Assembly (NCBI GenBank): GCA_934670025.1
Contig: CAKUOS010000037.1
Span: 1-23,038, forward strand
DNA: 23,038 nt
Direction: 5' to 3'
Source of the DNA: an uncultured Oscillospiraceae bacterium
GTDB taxonomy: Bacteria; Bacillota; Clostridia; Oscillospirales; Oscillospiraceae
Shown in pieces: positions 20,520-23,038 of this stretch. The notes beneath the pieces are model-generated. The model ran no database searches and was not told the origin of the DNA. It worked only from the letters and a program-made list of their open reading frames with translations. The translations under genes were made by a program, and so were the position numbers. Within the stretch, counting starts at the first letter, position 1, and each line of letters begins with the position of its first letter.

Positions 20520-22568
20520 TTGTCGAATCCGAAGGAGAAAACCACCCCCGCGACCGCCAACACCGGCACGGACGCGCAGAACATCGCCGCCGACGTCGAC
20601 GAGGTCATGCGCAAATATGACCGCGAATCCAATACCCGCATCTGGAGCGGCTGGCGTGCGATCGCCATCAAGGTCTTCATGGCGGCGTTCGCGCTGTTCT
20701 GCATCATTATGACGCTGTTCACCACGTGGATGCCCGAGATCCGCCTGCCGCTGTTCATGGGCCTGATCATCATTGCGGGCTTCCTGAACTTCCCGGCCAG
20801 CAAGCACCATGTCAGGCCAAACTTCCTGCCGTGGTACGACATCGTTCTGATGATCGTCGGCGCGGCGTGCTTCTTCTATTTCACGTTCAACGCCATGACG
20901 ATGATCCGTCTCGCCACGCGCATCCAGCCCGTCCATGTCGTCATCGGCGTGGTCGGCATTCTGGTGCTTGTCGAGCTGTGCCGCCGCTGCGTAGGTCTGC
21001 CGATCCTGGTCGTCGCAGGCGCGCTGATCGTCTATGCGTTCTATAACCAGATGAGCTACGGCGCGGACTTCTATCAGGCGCTCAAGAACATCATCTACAA
21101 GCTGTTCTACACCACGAGCGGCGTCATCGGCACGCCGGTCAACGTCTGCTATACCTACATCGTCCTGTTCATCATCTTCGGCTCGTTCCTCGAGCGCACC
21201 GGCATTGCAAACTTCTTCATCTCGTTTGCAAACCGCCTGACCGGCTGGTCCTCCGGCGGCCCGGCGAAGGTCGCGGTCATCTCGTCCGCGCTGTGCGGCA
21301 TGGTGTCGGGTTCGTCCGTCGGCAACACGGTCACGACCGGCTCGTTCACCATCCCGATGATGAAAAAGACCGGCTACAAGCCCGAATTTGCGGGCGCAGT
21401 CGAGGCTGCGGCCTCCACCGGCGGCCAGATCATGCCCCCCATCATGGGCGCGGCTGCGTTCCTGATGGCCGAGTACATCGGTATCCCCTACGCACAGGTC
21501 GCCGTCAAGGCCATCCTGCCCGCCATCCTCTACTTCACCGGCATTTTCATCGCCGTCCATCTGGAGGCAAAAAAGCTCGGTCTGCGCGGCATTCCGCGCG
21601 ATCAGCTGCCGAAGTGGGGCCTGCTCGCGCGCGACTGCTACCTCATTCTGCCGCTCATCCTGCTTGTCTGGCTCGTGTCCTCGGGCGCGAAGACGATGTC
21701 GCACTCCGCGGCGTATTCCATCCTCGCGGCGATCGTCGTCGGCTTTGTGAACTTCTTCCTGACGCGCAAGCGCGGCACGGAGGAAAAGGCCCCGCAGAAG
21801 ACGCTTCCCGCCGTCGGCGGCGCGCTCGGTGACAGCTTCCTGTCCGCCGTTGACTCGCTGGAGGCCGGCTCCAAGGGCGCCATCACCGTCGCCGTCGCGT
21901 GCGCGATGGCCGGTATCATCGCCGGCTGCATCACGGTCACGGGTCTTGCGTCCATCCTCATCAACGCCATCGTCCAGCTCGCGGGCAGCGCGACGTTCAT
22001 CGGTCTCATCCTGACGATGGTCTGCTGCATCATCCTCGGCATGGGCGTGCCGACCACGGCCAACTACTGCATCATGGCCTCGACCTGCGCGCCGATCCTC
22101 ATCAAGATGGGCTATCCGCTCGTCGCGGCGCACTTCTTCGTGTTCTACTTCGGCATCGTCGCCGATATCACGCCGCCGGTCGCGCTGGCCGCCTATGCAG
22201 GCTCGGCCATCGCAAAGTCGAACCCCATGAAGACCGGCATCAACGCCACCAAGCTCGCCATCGCCGCATTCGTCGTGCCGTACATCTTCGCGTACAACCC
22301 GCAGATGCTGTTTGAAAACGTCTCGAGCGTGTTCCAGGTCGTGCAGATCGTTCTGTCGGCGCTGCTCGGTATCTTCGGCGTGGCCGCGGGCCTCGAGGGC
22401 TATATCCTGCGCCCGCTGAAGTGGCCGCTGCGCGTGCTGGCCATTGCCGGCGGTCTGTCACTGATGATCCCCGGCACCGCGTCCGACCTTGTCGGCCTTG
22501 TGATCCTCGCGGGCATCGTCGTGCTCCAGATCTTCCAGAACCGCCGCGAAAAGGCTTACGCGGACTGA
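20520..22568 (+). CDS. TRAP transporter fused permease (DctQ-DctM type, TAXI system)
   Basis: This 682-residue integral membrane protein is the fused small and large permease subunit of a TRAP transporter, which drives uptake with an ion gradient instead of ATP. After a hydrophilic N-terminus (1-45) come many membrane segments. The DctM signature lies at about 255-325: SALCGMVSGSSVGNTVTTGSF, then IPMMKKTGY and AAASTGGQIMPPIMGAAAF. A second repeat holds MGVPTTANYCIMASTCAPIL and ADITPPVALAAYAGSAIAKS. It is read from a TTG start, with GAAGGAG 9 bp upstream. It pairs with the TAXI binding protein just before it. Confidence 0.93.
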   Translation: MSNPKEKTTPATANTGTDAQNIAADVDEVMRKYDRESNTRIWSGWRAIAIKVFMAAFALFCIIMTLFTTWMPEIRLPLFMGLIIIAGFLNFPASKHHVRPNFLPWYDIVLMIVGAACFFYFTFNAMTMIRLATRIQPVHVVIGVVGILVLVELCRRCVGLPILVVAGALIVYAFYNQMSYGADFYQALKNIIYKLFYTTSGVIGTPVNVCYTYIVLFIIFGSFLERTGIANFFISFANRLTGWSSGGPAKVAVISSALCGMVSGSSVGNTVTTGSFTIPMMKKTGYKPEFAGAVEAAASTGGQIMPPIMGAAAFLMAEYIGIPYAQVAVKAILPAILYFTGIFIAVHLEAKKLGLRGIPRDQLPKWGLLARDCYLILPLILLVWLVSSGAKTMSHSAAYSILAAIVVGFVNFFLTRKRGTEEKAPQKTLPAVGGALGDSFLSAVDSLEAGSKGAITVAVACAMAGIIAGCITVTGLASILINAIVQLAGSATFIGLILTMVCCIILGMGVPTTANYCIMASTCAPILIKMGYPLVAAHFFVFYFGIVADITPPVALAAYAGSAIAKSNPMKTGINATKLAIAAFVVPYIFAYNPQMLFENVSSVFQVVQIVLSALLGIFGVAAGLEGYILRPLKWPLRVLAIAGGLSLMIPGTASDLVGLVILAGIVVLQIFQNRREKAYAD

Positions 22569-22644
22569 TAAAAATCGCGAAAAAGAAGCAGTTCCCGTGA
22601 ACCGCACCCCGTCAAGAGGACAGTGAAAAAATATAAAGTTTTTC

Positions 22645-22677
22645 CGGTCAGCAGCCGCGTGCTGCTGGCCGTTTTTT
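22645..22677 (+). terminator. Terminator-like hairpin inside the IS end
   Basis: CGGTCAGCAGC (22645-22655) and GCTGCTGGCCG (22661-22671), with one G-U pair, are followed on the plus strand by six T. It could end the TRAP transcript, and it overlaps the transposase stop codon. Confidence 0.65.
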
Positions 22678-23038
22678 ATGCGGCGAGGCAAAGCGTGTGC
22701 TTTTCCATCGGCGTCAGGACACCCGGATTACGCTGAACACGTCTCGTGTTGTAATAGCGAATATACTGCCGGATCATCTGAACAAGCTCATGCTTGCCGG
22801 TGAACCGTCTGCCGTAACAGCGTTCCCGTTTCAAAATGCCCCGGAAGCCCTCCATCGGGCCGTTGTCAATGCAATGCGCCACGCGGGACATACTCTGCGT
22901 CATGCCCGCCTGCACAAGCTTGTGGCGGAAGGTACGGTTGGTGTACTGAAAACCTCTGTCGCTGCGGAACAAAGGATGCGCGTCCGGATTGGCCTGCGCA
23001 GCCTTGTCGAAGGTTTTGAAAACCAGTGGGTTATCGTT
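22676..23038 (-). CDS. IS3-family transposase, C-terminal part (runs off the right edge)
   Basis: The open frame continues to the last base of the window, giving at least 120 residues of the DDE integrase core. SDRGFQYTN carries the second catalytic Asp, and DNGPMEGFRGILKRE carries the catalytic Glu in the usual IS3/IS150 setting. The end IRYYNTRRVQRNPGVLTPMEKH matches the family's YNxxRxxxxLxxxxP tail. The N-terminal part with the first Asp and any frameshift OrfA lie beyond the window, so I cannot say whether the element is intact. It is convergent with the TRAP permease. Confidence 0.9.
   Translation of the reverse strand, partial: NDNPLVFKTFDKAAQANPDAHPLFRSDRGFQYTNRTFRHKLVQAGMTQSMSRVAHCIDNGPMEGFRGILKRERCYGRRFTGKHELVQMIRQYIRYYNTRRVQRNPGVLTPMEKHTLCLAA

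Larger units (their letters stand above)
22598..23038. mobile_element. 3' end of an IS3-family insertion sequence (truncated by the window edge)
   Basis: The probable terminal inverted repeat begins TGAACCGCACCCCGTCAAG at 22598, which resembles ends of IS150-type IS3 elements (TG...CTGCACCC). The transposase reads leftward inside it. The other end and the target duplication are outside the window. The insertion lies 30 bp after the TRAP permease stop. Confidence 0.65.

Noticed and set aside
20445..22133. 562-codon open frame on the minus strand opposite the TRAP permease
   Set aside because: It is an antisense shadow of a GC-rich, strongly codon-biased gene. The translation is an Asp/Arg/Gly-rich low-complexity product with no recognisable domain.
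1..23038. CRISPR array
   Set aside because: No regularly spaced direct repeats with unique spacers were seen. The repeats at 19201-19335 are short, degenerate and irregular.

Overview
The window looks like chromosomal DNA of a Gram-positive anaerobe of class Clostridia, most likely an Oscillospirales-type gut bacterium. The evidence is a GC-rich core with Shine-Dalgarno starts and sigma-A promoters, a Firmicutes-type L27 with a Prp-cleavable N-terminus next to prp, a T. maritima-like DAHP synthase, a TAXI-type TRAP transporter, and accessory genes of integrative-element type. This placement is inference; no 16S gene or database search was available.

Bases 1-5271 are AT-richer accessory DNA, read as the tRNA-proximal end of an integrated element. 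They carry an XRE regulator, an ECF sigma factor, a DUF4367 membrane protein (probable anti-sigma), a small secreted protein, and then a sigma-region-4-like regulator, an excisionase and a tyrosine integrase. The integrase lies 110 bp from the 3' end of a tRNA-Thr(GGT) gene (5272-5347, minus), the probable attachment target. The other end of the element is outside the window.

Bases 5348-10860 run leftward. They hold a truncated HTH gene, NUDIX and GNAT genes with a 4-bp overlap, a D-2-hydroxyacid dehydrogenase with its own promoter, a 540-bp non-coding gap packed with hairpins, and then obgE, a GNAT gene and an unrecognised 196-residue protein. Upstream of these, with a terminator between, is the rplU-prp-rpmA ribosomal operon (10868-11904, minus), driven by a near-consensus promoter.

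Bases 11984-19193 (plus) form one large aromatic-biosynthesis operon: aroF, tyrA, aroB, aroA, aroC, an aroE-aroK fusion and aroQ. All seven shikimate steps to chorismate plus prephenate dehydrogenase are present, and every junction overlaps (4 bp ATGA, or 11 bp at aroC/aroE). Ahead of aroF is a 16-codon ORF, MFTTIFASYYYFTVTG, followed by a strong terminator and an alternative pairing that would disrupt it. This is a predicted ribosome-mediated Tyr/Phe attenuator and the most interesting signal in the window.

Bases 19350-22677 encode a TAXI TRAP lipoprotein and its fused TRAP permease, with a strong hairpin between them and a repeat-rich upstream region. The right edge (22598 onward) is the 3' end of an IS3-family insertion sequence whose transposase runs off the window.
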